Below, piece by piece: positions 5,400 to 12,271 of a stretch of 15,063 bases of DNA; position 1 is the first letter of the stretch; each line of letters opens with the position of its first letter. Position numbers and translations under genes: made by a program. Source of the DNA: an uncultured Janibacter sp. (GTDB lineage Bacteria; Actinomycetota; Actinomycetes; Actinomycetales; Dermatophilaceae); assembly GCA_946222495.1 (NCBI GenBank), contig CAMICF010000053.1, positions 1 through 15,063 of the forward strand. Direction: 5' to 3'. A model generated the notes under the pieces. It saw only the letters and a program-made list of their open reading frames with translations. It was not told where the DNA came from and made no database searches.

Positions 5400-6972
5400 A
5401 TGTCCCAGATCAGCCGTCGTTCACTCCTGGGGCAGCCGTCGGAGGCGCCGCACTGACCGCGGCCGGCCCCGCTCGTGCCGCCGGCGGGCAGCGGATCGCC
5501 ATCATCGGCTCCGGGTACGGCGGTGCGGTGGCGGCGCGACGCCTCGCGGAGGCCGGCCACAGCGCCGACCTCATCGAGATGGGGATGGACTGGCGCACGG
5601 CGCCGGCCGAGGGGGGCAAGGTCTTCACCTCGATGACGCAGCCGAGCGCCCGGTCGGTCTGGTTCCAGGACCACACGGAGCTCCCCTTCGCGTCGATCCT
5701 CGGCATCCCGACGTCCATGCCGGTGCGGAAGGGGGCCGGTGCGCTCGCGATCGAGCCCTTCGACCACATGAAGGTCCACGTGGGGCGCGGCCTCGGCGGC
5801 GGCTCGCTCGTCAACGGGGCCATGGCCGTCACCCCGCGCCGCTCCTTCTTTGAGCAGGTCCTCCCCGACGTCGACGCGGAGGAGATGTACCGCACGTACT
5901 ACCCCCGGGCCAACGCCGCGCTCGGTGTCGCGCCGCCGACGTCGACGATGCTCGACTCGAGCTGGTACCAGTTCACCCGGGTCGCCCGCGACCAGGCGCA
6001 CGCACCGGCCTGCGCACCACCCTCGTCCCGAGCGTCTACGACTGGGAGTACATGGCCAGGGAGGCGGCGGGCGAGGAGCCGAAGTCCGCTCTCGCGCAAG
6101 AGATCCTCTACGGCAACAACCACGGCAAGCAGGACCTGACGAAGAACTACCTCGCCGCGGCCTTCGCCACCGGGCGGGTCACCCCCATCGTCATGACCGA
6201 GGTCACCGACCTCGCCCGCACGCCGGAGGGCGCCTACGAGCTCACCCTGCGGCCGATCGACTTCGACGGCGCGCTCGTCTCCTCCCGCCGCGCGGTCTAC
6301 GACCGGGTGGTCCTCGCCGCCGGGAGCGTCGGCACCGCCCGTCTGCTGCAGCGGTCCCGGGCCCTCGGCACCCTGCGCGGTCTCTCCTCGACGATCGGCA
6401 AGAGCTGGGGCCCCAACGGCAACCTCATGGTCGCCCGCTACCTCGGTCTCACCGCGACCGGCGCCTCCCAGTCCTGCATGCCCGCGATGGGCATCGACGC
6501 CTGCGAGGACGGGCCGGGGTCGGTCTTCGCCGAGATCGCCCCCCTGCCGATCGGGGTCGAGTCCTTCACCTCCAACTACCTGGCGGTGACGAACAACCCC
6601 AACCTCGGCTCCTTCGGCTGGGACTCGGGCCGTGGCCTCACCCTCGACTGGGACGAGGACAAGGCGGCCCCGGGCGTCGCGGCGGCGAAGGCCCTCATGG
6701 ACCGGCTCAACCGGACGCACGGCACGGTCTACCGGCGCGACCTCTTCGAGGACGGCAAGGCCTTCGCGGACTACTTCAGCTACCACCCGCTCGGCGGTGC
6801 CGTGCTCGGCGAGGCCACCGACCTGTCCGGCGAGCTCAAGGGAGCACCCGGGCTCTTCGTCATGGACGGCTCGCTCGTCCCCGGCAAGATCGGGGTCAAC
6901 CCCTTCGTGACGATCACCGCGCTCGTCGAGCGCAACATGGACCGGCTGCTCGCGGCCGGTCGCTTCGCCTAG
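5400..6972 (+). pseudogene. choA: Cholesterol oxidase (GMC type), two frameshifts
   Basis: An FAD-dependent, Tat-exported 3-beta-hydroxysteroid oxidase, which would oxidise cholesterol to cholestenone and release H2O2. AAGGAG (5390-5395) precedes the ATG at 5400, and the protein opens MSQISRRSLLG, a twin-arginine signal. The frame is lost at GGGG (5429-5432): one extra G would restore LLGAAVGGAALTAAGPARA. The FAD motif GSGYGGAVAARRLAEAG and GGGSLVNGAMAVTP follow in the shifted frame. A second single-base loss at about 6001-6004 breaks the region after RVARDQAH; one added base restores TGLRTTLVPSVYDWEYM. The catalytic residues are present: Glu in FAEIAP (6532), His in YHPLGG (6784) and Asn in VNPFVT (6898). 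The restored length of about 524 residues is normal. It is either a recent pseudogene or two sequencing errors. Confidence 0.87.
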
Positions 6973-6985
6973 GAGGGCGGTGGCC

Positions 6986-7019
6986 CGCCGCACGCCGGGG
7001 TCCGGAAGGGCGTGCGGCG
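6986..7019 (+). terminator. Hairpin after the cholesterol oxidase
   Basis: CGCCGCACGCC (6986-6996) pairs perfectly with GGCGTGCGGCG (7009-7019) over 11 bp with a 12-base loop. It starts 14 bases after the oxidase stop. There is no T-tract, as is usual for actinobacterial terminators. Confidence 0.6.
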
Positions 7020-7037
7020 TCAGGTCCCTGCGCTGGC

Positions 7038-7043
7038 TAGGCT
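7038..7043 (+). promoter_or_regulatory. -10 box of the yhhN-lacI-MFS operon
   Basis: TAGGCT fits the TANNNT pattern and ends 7 bases before the ATG at 7051, which suggests a leaderless transcript. No good -35 box is visible at the proper distance, and no Shine-Dalgarno sequence precedes the start. Confidence 0.45.
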
Positions 7044-7050
7044 GGGACAT

Positions 7051-7734
7051 ATGCCTGCTGCTCTCGCCGCCTTCCTGGTGGTCGCCCTCGTCCACCTCGG
7101 CGCACAGGCCACGGCACCGGACGGGCTGATCGCCGGGATCACCCAGGTCTGCCTCATGCCAGCGCTCGCCTGGGTGCTCCATGCCAGCACGCCGGACCCG
7201 AAGTCGCGGCTCGTCCGGCTCGTCCTCGTCGCCCTCGGCCTGAGCTGGATCGGCGACACGATCCCGCGCTTCATCCCGGCCGGCACCAACCTCGACCTGG
7301 CGCTGATGCTGGGGGCCTTCGTCCTCGCCCAGCTCGTCTACGTCGTGGCCTTCGCCCCCTTCGTCGGGCGGAGCATCCTCCGGACCCGGCCGAAGCTGCT
7401 CATCCCCTATGCGCTCGCCCTGCTCGTCGTGCTGGGCGTGACCGCCGGCGCCGGCAGCTTCTTCGTGGGCGTCGTCGTCTACGGGGTCGTCATCGTCACC
7501 ATGGCGATCCTCGCGACGGGCCTGGACCGGATCGCCGGCATCGGCGGTGCCCTCTTCATGGTCTCTGACGCCCTCATCGCGGTGCGCGCCTTCGGCGGCC
7601 TCGCGGTGCCGCACCACGACCTGTGGGTCATGCTCACGTACATCCTCGCGCAGGCCATGATCGTCATGGCCGTCGCGAACGGGGACCGTCTCCTCGTGGA
7701 CGACGAGCTCCCCGTGGCGGCTCGGCGGGCCTGA
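7051..7734 (+). CDS. YhhN/TMEM86-family membrane protein (lysoplasmalogenase-like)
   Basis: A 227-residue integral membrane protein with about eight predicted hydrophobic segments and almost no soluble part. The family landmarks are LSWIGDTIPRF (about residues 66-76) and GGALFMVSDALIAV (about 169-182), each with a conserved Asp inside the membrane. Relatives include animal TMEM86 lysoplasmalogenases, which cleave vinyl-ether lysophospholipids; activity here is only inferred. The ATG at 7051 is chosen because the first membrane helix starts immediately after it and a TAGGCT -10 box lies just upstream. Its TGA is followed directly by the GTG of the LacI-type gene, so the two are co-transcribed. 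Confidence 0.82.
   Translation: MPAALAAFLVVALVHLGAQATAPDGLIAGITQVCLMPALAWVLHASTPDPKSRLVRLVLVALGLSWIGDTIPRFIPAGTNLDLALMLGAFVLAQLVYVVAFAPFVGRSILRTRPKLLIPYALALLVVLGVTAGAGSFFVGVVVYGVVIVTMAILATGLDRIAGIGGALFMVSDALIAVRAFGGLAVPHHDLWVMLTYILAQAMIVMAVANGDRLLVDDELPVAARRA
7356..7365 (+). repeat. Copy 4 of the CCCCTTCGTC motif family
   Basis: Inside the YhhN-family gene, read as Pro-Phe-Val codons. Confidence 0.5.
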
Positions 7735-8781
7735 GTGCGCAGCCACCGGATCGCCGACGTCGCCGAGCAGGCGGGGCTCTCGCCCGCGACGGTGGACCGG
7801 GTCCTCCACGGTCGTCCCGGGGCGAGCCCACGGGCGGTCCGGGCCGTGGAGCAGGCCGTCGCGGAGCTCGAGAGGCAGGCCGTGTCGGTGCGCCTCGGCG
7901 CCCGCTCGCTCGTCCTCGACGTCGTCGTCCAGGCGCCGGACCGCTTCTCCGGGGAGGTCCGCGCCGCCGTCGAGTCGCAGCTGTCCGGCCTGCGCCCGGC
8001 GACTGTGCGGGCGCGCTTCGCGCTGCGGGAGTCGGCCAGCGTCGAGGACCTCGTCGCCACCCTCGACGGCATCGGACGAAGGGGGCGGACCAGCCACGGT
8101 GTCCTCCTCAAGGCCCCCGACGACCCGCGCATCGCCGCGGCCGTGGACACGCTCGCCGAGCGGGGGATCCCCGTGGTCACGCTCGTCACGGACGTCCACG
8201 GGTCGCGCCGGATCGCCGCGGCGGGGCCCGACCACGAGTCGGCGGGCCGGACCGCGGCCCATCTCCTGCACCGGTGGGGCGCACGGGAGTCCGGGACGGT
8301 GCTGGTGACCCTGAGCCGGACCTCCTTCGTCGGCGAACGCACCCGCGTGGAGGCCTTCGTCGACCAGCTGGCCGCGGACGCGCCGGGCCTGACCGTGCGA
8401 CGAGTGACCGACGCCGACGGGCTCGACGAGTCCACCGGCCGGCTCGTCGCCGCGGAGCTGGCGACCATCGACGACCTCGTCGGCGTGTACTCCGTGGGGG
8501 GCGCCAACCGCGCGATCCTCGCGACGCTGCGGGCGAAGGGCGTGACCCCCGCCGTCTTCGTCGGCCACGACCTCGACGCGGACAACCGCGAGCTGCTGCG
8601 GACCGGGCAGATCGACCTCGTGCTCCACCACGACCTGCGCGAGGACGCCCGCAGCGCGATCCGGGCCGTGCTGCGCCACCACGGGATCGTGTCGGGCGCC
8701 CCGACGTCCGTCGCCTCGGGCGTGCAGGTCGTCACCCGGCACAACATCCCGGTACGGATGGCCCCGGACGACGACCGATGA
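7735..8781 (+). CDS. LacI-family transcriptional regulator
   Basis: A 348-residue regulator. The N-terminal helix-turn-helix is IADVAEQAGLSPATVDRVLHGRPGASPRAV (about residues 6-35), followed by a hinge helix. Residues 58-340 form a periplasmic-binding-protein-like sensor domain of the sugar type, with VLDVVVQAP, the HGVLLKAPDDP and GIPVVTLVTDV loops and the GHDLDADNRELLRTGQIDLVLHHD region. The VDRVLHGR variant of the recognition helix is seen in LacI relatives that sense sugars or polyols. The GTG at 7735 directly abuts the preceding TGA. The end overlaps the next ATG by four bases (ATGA), so it is translationally linked to the MFS transporter whose substrate it may sense. The effector is unknown. 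Confidence 0.85.
   Translation: MRSHRIADVAEQAGLSPATVDRVLHGRPGASPRAVRAVEQAVAELERQAVSVRLGARSLVLDVVVQAPDRFSGEVRAAVESQLSGLRPATVRARFALRESASVEDLVATLDGIGRRGRTSHGVLLKAPDDPRIAAAVDTLAERGIPVVTLVTDVHGSRRIAAAGPDHESAGRTAAHLLHRWGARESGTVLVTLSRTSFVGERTRVEAFVDQLAADAPGLTVRRVTDADGLDESTGRLVAAELATIDDLVGVYSVGGANRAILATLRAKGVTPAVFVGHDLDADNRELLRTGQIDLVLHHDLREDARSAIRAVLRHHGIVSGAPTSVASGVQVVTRHNIPVRMAPDDDR
8075..8084 (-). repeat. Copy 5 of the CCCCTTCGTC motif family
   Basis: Inside the LacI-type gene, on the minus strand. The plus strand here reads Gly-Arg-Arg-Gly with the rare codons CGA and AGG, so codon preference does not explain it. Confidence 0.5.
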
Positions 8782-9995
8782 CCGCGCACGAGGGCTATCT
8801 GCCGGGCACCGCGGAGTACCGGCGGGTGGTCTGGTCCCTCTTCGCGGCGGGTACGTCGACCTTCGTCCTGCTGTACTCGACCCAGGCCCTGCTGCCGGAC
8901 TTCACGCGGGCCTTCGGGGTCTCGAGCGGGGGCGCGACGCTGAGCATCTCGCTGACGACCCTCGGCCTGGGGTCCGGGCTGCTGCTCGCCGGGCCGCTCT
9001 CCGACGTCGTCGGGCGCACCCGGCTGATCCACCTCTCGCTCTTCGCCTCGGTCGTCGTCGCCCTGGCCTCCGCCCTCGCCCCGACCTGGTCATCGCTGCT
9101 CGTGCTCCGGTTCTGCTCCGGCTTCGCCCTGGCGGGGCTGCCGGCGGTGGCGACCGCCTACCTGCGCGAGGAGCTGCACCGCTCCAGCCAGGCCGGCGCG
9201 TCCGGCCTGTACGTCGGCGGCACGGCCTTCGGCGCGATGTTCAGCCGGCTGCTCGCGGGAGCCGGGGCCGAGATCGGTGGGTGGCGCTGGGGGATCGCCG
9301 CGACCGCCGCCGTCGCGCTCGTGTGCGCGGTGCTCGTGCGGGTGCTGCTGCCGCCGTCGCGGGGCTTCGTGCCGGGGTCGGGCCACCCGCGGGCGCTGCT
9401 GGACGGCGCGCGGCGTGCCCTCACCGACCGCGGTCTGCTCGCCCTCTACGCCATCGGCGGGTGCGTGCTCGGGGCGATGCAGGCCCCCTTCAACATCGTC
9501 GGCTTCCGGCTGACCGAGGCGCCCTTCCACCTCGGTCTGGGCGCCGCCAGCCTCGTCTTCCTCGTCTACCCGCTGGGAACGATCAGCGCGGCCTGGTTCG
9601 GTCGGCTCGCGGACCGGTACGGCCGGCGGACCGTCATCCCGGCCGGCGCCGGCATTGCGGCGGTGGGCATCCTGCTCACCATCCCGGACCACCTCTCCAC
9701 GCTCGTCATCGGGCTCGGGGTCGTCGTCATCGGCTTCTTCGCCGTCCACGGCATCGCCAGCGGGTGGGTGCCAGTGCGCGCGCACGCGGGTGGTGCCAGC
9801 GCCAGCCAGGCGGCCTCGCTGTACCTCTTCACCTACTACCTCGGGTCTGCGGTCTTCGGGACGGCGGCCGGTCTCGCCTGGTCGCACGCGCACTGGGGCG
9901 GGGTGGTCGCGCTCGCGCTCGTGCTCCTCGCCGTCACGGCCGTGCTGACCCTCGTGCTGCGGCGGACCCCTTCGCTCGTGGCGGGGCAGAGCTGA
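8778..9995 (+). CDS. MFS transporter, 12 TM (YnfM-like)
   Basis: A 405-residue major facilitator with about 12 transmembrane segments. The motif-A loop GPLSDVVGRTRL (about residues 74-85) lies between helices 2 and 3, and its second-half counterpart GRLADRYGRRTVI lies between helices 8 and 9. LRFCSGFALAGLPAVATAYLRE (helix 4) is like the YnfM/YdhC-type H+ antiporter branch, which exports sugars or drugs. The start overlaps the LacI stop (ATGA), giving tight coupling. It ends 15 bases from the convergent DHA2 gene, with no obvious hairpin between them. Export of a small polar compound, controlled by the upstream regulator, is inferred. Confidence 0.85.
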   Translation: MTAHEGYLPGTAEYRRVVWSLFAAGTSTFVLLYSTQALLPDFTRAFGVSSGGATLSISLTTLGLGSGLLLAGPLSDVVGRTRLIHLSLFASVVVALASALAPTWSSLLVLRFCSGFALAGLPAVATAYLREELHRSSQAGASGLYVGGTAFGAMFSRLLAGAGAEIGGWRWGIAATAAVALVCAVLVRVLLPPSRGFVPGSGHPRALLDGARRALTDRGLLALYAIGGCVLGAMQAPFNIVGFRLTEAPFHLGLGAASLVFLVYPLGTISAAWFGRLADRYGRRTVIPAGAGIAAVGILLTIPDHLSTLVIGLGVVVIGFFAVHGIASGWVPVRAHAGGASASQAASLYLFTYYLGSAVFGTAAGLAWSHAHWGGVVALALVLLAVTAVLTLVLRRTPSLVAGQS

Positions 9996-10010
9996 GGGAC
10001 CGCTGCCCGC

Positions 10011-11501
10011 CTACCGGGTGACCCGAGCATCGTGGGGCTCGGCCTCGCCCTCCACGGACTCCTCGGGTGTCGTCACGAGCAGGCCGGTGACGATGGTGAT
10101 GGCCGCGAGGACGGTGAGCAGGGCGAAGGCGGCCCGGGCGCCGGTCGCGAGCTGGGCCGCCGACGGGTCGGACCCGGCGACGAGGGCCATCACGGCGATG
10201 CTCGTCGCGGTGCCCGCGGCGCCGAAGACCTGCTGGGAGGAGCCGAGCAGGGCCGAGCCGTGGGCGTAGAGGTGCTGCGGGAGGGCCCCGAGCCCGGCGG
10301 TGAAGAGGGGCGTGAAGAGCAGCGCGAGGGAGAGCGACAGCAGCACGTGCAGCGCGAGGATCGTCCACGGGCCGACGCTCGGGACGAGCAGGGCGAGCAG
10401 CGCGAGGGCGAGGGTCATGCCGACGCTGCCGGGGACGACGAGCGGGCGGGCACCGATCCGGTCGTAGAGGCGCCCGATGGTCGGGCCGAGCAGTCCCATG
10501 GCGAGGCCACCGGGGATGAGGAGCATCCCGGCCTCGAGCGTCGAGAGGCCGAGCCCGTCCTGGAGGTGCATCGGCAGGAGGATGAGCGAGCTGATGAGCG
10601 CCGCGAAGCCGAGGCACATCGTGACGAAGGCGCCCGCGAAGCTGCGGTGCCGCAGCGTGCGGAGGTCCATCAGCGGGTCGCCGGTGCGCACGAGCGTCCG
10701 CTGCCGCCAGACGAAGGCGGCCAGCGCGAGGAGCGCGACCCCGGCGGCCAGGGAGGGGTCGACGACGGGCTCGGGGGCGGGGCCCCCTTCGGCCGTGTGC
10801 CCTCCGCCGCCGAGGCTCGAGAGGCCGTAGACCAGGCCGCCGAAGCCGATGGTGGCGAGGACGACGCTGAGCATGTCGAGGGCGCTGTCCACGCGTTCGC
10901 CGACCTCGGGCAGCTGGCGCAGGCCGATCCAGAGGGCGACGACCGCGATGGGGAGCACGGCGAGGAAGATCAGCCGCCAGGACCCCAGGCGCAGCAGCAC
11001 CCCGGAGACGGCCGGTCCCATCGCGGGGGCGACGGCGATGACGAGGGAGACGTTGCCCATGGTGCGGCCGCGGTCGGCGACGGGGACGAGGTTCATCAGC
11101 GTCGTCATGAGGAGCGGGATCATCACCGCGGTGCCGCTCGCCTGCACGACGCGGGCGACGACGAGCACCTCGAAGGTCGGAGCGAGGGCCGCGGCCGTCG
11201 TGCCGATGGTGAAGAGGCCCATCGCCAGCGCGAAGGTGCGCCGGACCGCCAGCCGCTGCATGATCCAGCCGGTCATCGGGATGACGACGGCCATGGTGAG
11301 CATGAAGGACGTCGTCAGCCACTGCGCCGTCGTCGCCGGCACGTCGAAGTCGGCCATGAGCCGCGGGATCGCGTTGTTCATGATCGTCTCGTTGAGGATG
11401 ACGACGAAGGTGGCGACGGTGAGCACCCGCAGGACGAGGGTCGTCTGGGCAGGCGTGGAGACGAGGTGCGGCGGGGCCGCGGTGGTGGGCATGGTGTCCA
11501 T
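10011..11501 (-). CDS. DHA2-family MFS drug efflux transporter (EmrB/QacA type)
   Basis: A 496-residue, roughly 14-helix proton antiporter. Helix 1 has ILNETIMNNAIPRLMADF, the DHA2 equivalent of the LDxTIVNVALP motif. GWIMQRLAVRRTF is motif A, and VAPAMGPAVSGVLLR is the antiporter motif C in helix 5. The frame stays open upstream to 11771, but that would overlap the DUF2277 gene and add a non-hydrophobic leader, so ATG 11501 (or 11492) is preferred. No strong ribosome site is present at either. Expected role: export of lipophilic cations or antibiotics across the plasma membrane. Divergent from DUF2277; the palindrome at 11521-11535 may control it. Confidence 0.87.
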   Translation of the reverse strand: MDTMPTTAAPPHLVSTPAQTTLVLRVLTVATFVVILNETIMNNAIPRLMADFDVPATTAQWLTTSFMLTMAVVIPMTGWIMQRLAVRRTFALAMGLFTIGTTAAALAPTFEVLVVARVVQASGTAVMIPLLMTTLMNLVPVADRGRTMGNVSLVIAVAPAMGPAVSGVLLRLGSWRLIFLAVLPIAVVALWIGLRQLPEVGERVDSALDMLSVVLATIGFGGLVYGLSSLGGGGHTAEGGPAPEPVVDPSLAAGVALLALAAFVWRQRTLVRTGDPLMDLRTLRHRSFAGAFVTMCLGFAALISSLILLPMHLQDGLGLSTLEAGMLLIPGGLAMGLLGPTIGRLYDRIGARPLVVPGSVGMTLALALLALLVPSVGPWTILALHVLLSLSLALLFTPLFTAGLGALPQHLYAHGSALLGSSQQVFGAAGTATSIAVMALVAGSDPSAAQLATGARAAFALLTVLAAITIVTGLLVTTPEESVEGEAEPHDARVTR

Positions 11502-11520
11502 GGTCCGCGATGGGTCTGAC

Positions 11521-11535
11521 AACGGCCAAGCCGTT
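11521..11535. promoter_or_regulatory. Palindrome in the divergent MFS/DUF2277 region
   Basis: AACGGC-CAA-GCCGTT is a perfect 6-bp inverted repeat, 20 bases from the efflux gene start. Drug-efflux genes are often repressed at such sites by TetR or MarR proteins. None is encoded nearby. Confidence 0.35.
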
Positions 11536-11585
11536 TTCGGCGCAACGGGGGTGCCTTCCGTCACGCGCGGGAGGAGACTGGTGGC

Positions 11586-11861
11586 ATGTGCCGAAACATC
11601 CGACAGCTGCACAACTTCGAGCCGCCCGCGACGAGCGACGAGGTCCGCGCCGCGGCCCTCCAGTACGTGCGCAAGGTCAGCGGGTCGACGAAGCCGAGCC
11701 AGGCGAACCAGGCCGCCTTCGACGAGGCCGTGGAGGAGGTCGCCCAGGTGACCCAGCACCTCCTCGACCACCTCGTGACGACCGCCGCGCCGAAGGACCG
11801 GGAGGTCGAGGCGGCGAAGGCGAAGGAGCGTGCGCGCCAGCGGTACGACCGCGCCGGCTGA
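11586..11861 (+). CDS. DUF2277 family protein
   Basis: A 91-residue soluble protein that starts MCRNIRQLHNFEPPATSDEV, continues AALQYVRKVSGSTKPSQANQAAF and is helical with a charged C-terminus. This pattern (MCRNI at the start, the PPAT turn, the QYVRKVSG helix) defines DUF2277, a small family widespread in actinobacteria and some proteobacteria with no established role. GAGGAG (11571-11576) lies 9 bases before the ATG. The conserved Cys2 beside the initiating Met is a possible metal or redox ligand. It is a single-gene unit, and its role is unknown. Confidence 0.9.
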   Translation: MCRNIRQLHNFEPPATSDEVRAAALQYVRKVSGSTKPSQANQAAFDEAVEEVAQVTQHLLDHLVTTAAPKDREVEAAKAKERARQRYDRAG

Positions 11862-11963
11862 TCCACCTCACACAGGTGCTGCCAGCGCTCTGATCAGGCC
11901 TTTTGCCGGAGCCGTCCGGCATGTGGCCGAAGGGCGGCGCCCGGGTTGCGCAGTGGCCCTCGA

Positions 11964-12157
11964 TGTGGATCGGGCGTGTCCCGAGCTTGTGGATGACTTC
12001 GTGGGGAAAAAAGATTGGTCCACACGATCTGCACGACGTCTTCGCAGGTCAGAAGGGGTGTCCCAGCCCCCTGGTCCAGACACTCCACAGAGTTGTCCAC
12101 TGACTGTGCACAGTCACATGGCGCGTCCTCCACAGGCTGTCCACACCTTCGTCCACA
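11964..12157. promoter_or_regulatory. Cluster of DnaA-box-like 9-mers
   Basis: Against the actinobacterial box TTGTCCACA, these 9-mers differ at one or two positions: TGGTCCACA (12016), TTGTCCACT (12093), CTGTGCACA (12104, in a 12-base palindrome and so on both strands), TCCTCCACA (12126), CTGTCCACA (12137) and TCGTCCACA (12149) on the plus strand; TCATCCACA (11988-11996) and CGATCCACA (11964-11972) on the minus strand. CACTCCACA (12081) is weaker. About eight sites in 194 bases suggest a DnaA-binding region: either oriC-like or a regulatory cluster for dnaB. Confidence 0.55.
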
Positions 12158-12227
12158 GGGTCGTTTGGCGTTGTCGGGGCGTGGTGACAACCTGCTCTGA
12201 CGTCCCTCTCGCGGGGGCGCGCGGAAC

Positions 12228-12237
12228 CCCCTTCGTC
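12228..12237 (+). repeat. Copy 6 of the CCCCTTCGTC motif family
   Basis: Intergenic, in the dnaB leader. With its flanks it forms CCCCC-TTCGTC-GGGGG, a 5-bp GC hairpin that competes with the larger hairpin at 12229-12264. Confidence 0.5.
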
Positions 12238-12264
12238 GGGGGCCTCCGGCAGGCAGACGAAGGG
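12229..12264 (+). promoter_or_regulatory. Leader hairpin covering the dnaB Shine-Dalgarno
   Basis: CCCTTCGTC (12229-12237) is perfectly complementary to GACGAAGGG (12256-12264) with an 18-base loop. The second arm contains GAAGGG, the ribosome site 7 bases before the GTG at 12272. Folding would hide the ribosome site, while the alternative CCCCC/GGGGG hairpin (12227-12242) would free it. Confidence 0.4.
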
Positions 12265-12271
12265 CGACACG

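Larger units (their letters stand above)
11862..12271. other. Non-coding region upstream of dnaB
   Basis: No credible gene in 410 bases. It contains small hairpins (CACCT/AGGTG at 11864-11878, perhaps terminating the DUF2277 transcript; GCCGGA/TCCGGC at 11905-11920), an A6 tract (12007-12012), a DnaA-box-like cluster and the dnaB leader. GTTGTC/GACAAC (12170-12175 and 12186-12191) is a further 6-bp inverted repeat. No clear dnaB promoter was identified. Confidence 0.7.

Noticed and set aside
5899..8742. A 947-codon open frame on the minus strand
   Set aside because: It lies opposite the cholesterol oxidase, YhhN and LacI genes and gives a low-complexity His/Asp/Gly/Arg-rich product with no family features.
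11502..11771. Longer N-terminus for the DHA2 transporter
   Set aside because: It would overlap DUF2277 almost fully on the other strand and adds a non-hydrophobic leader not seen in DHA2 transporters.
11901..11920. Intrinsic terminator with TTTT at 11901
   Set aside because: The T-run lies before the GCCGGA/TCCGGC hairpin on the plus strand and becomes an A-run on the minus strand, so it fits neither direction.
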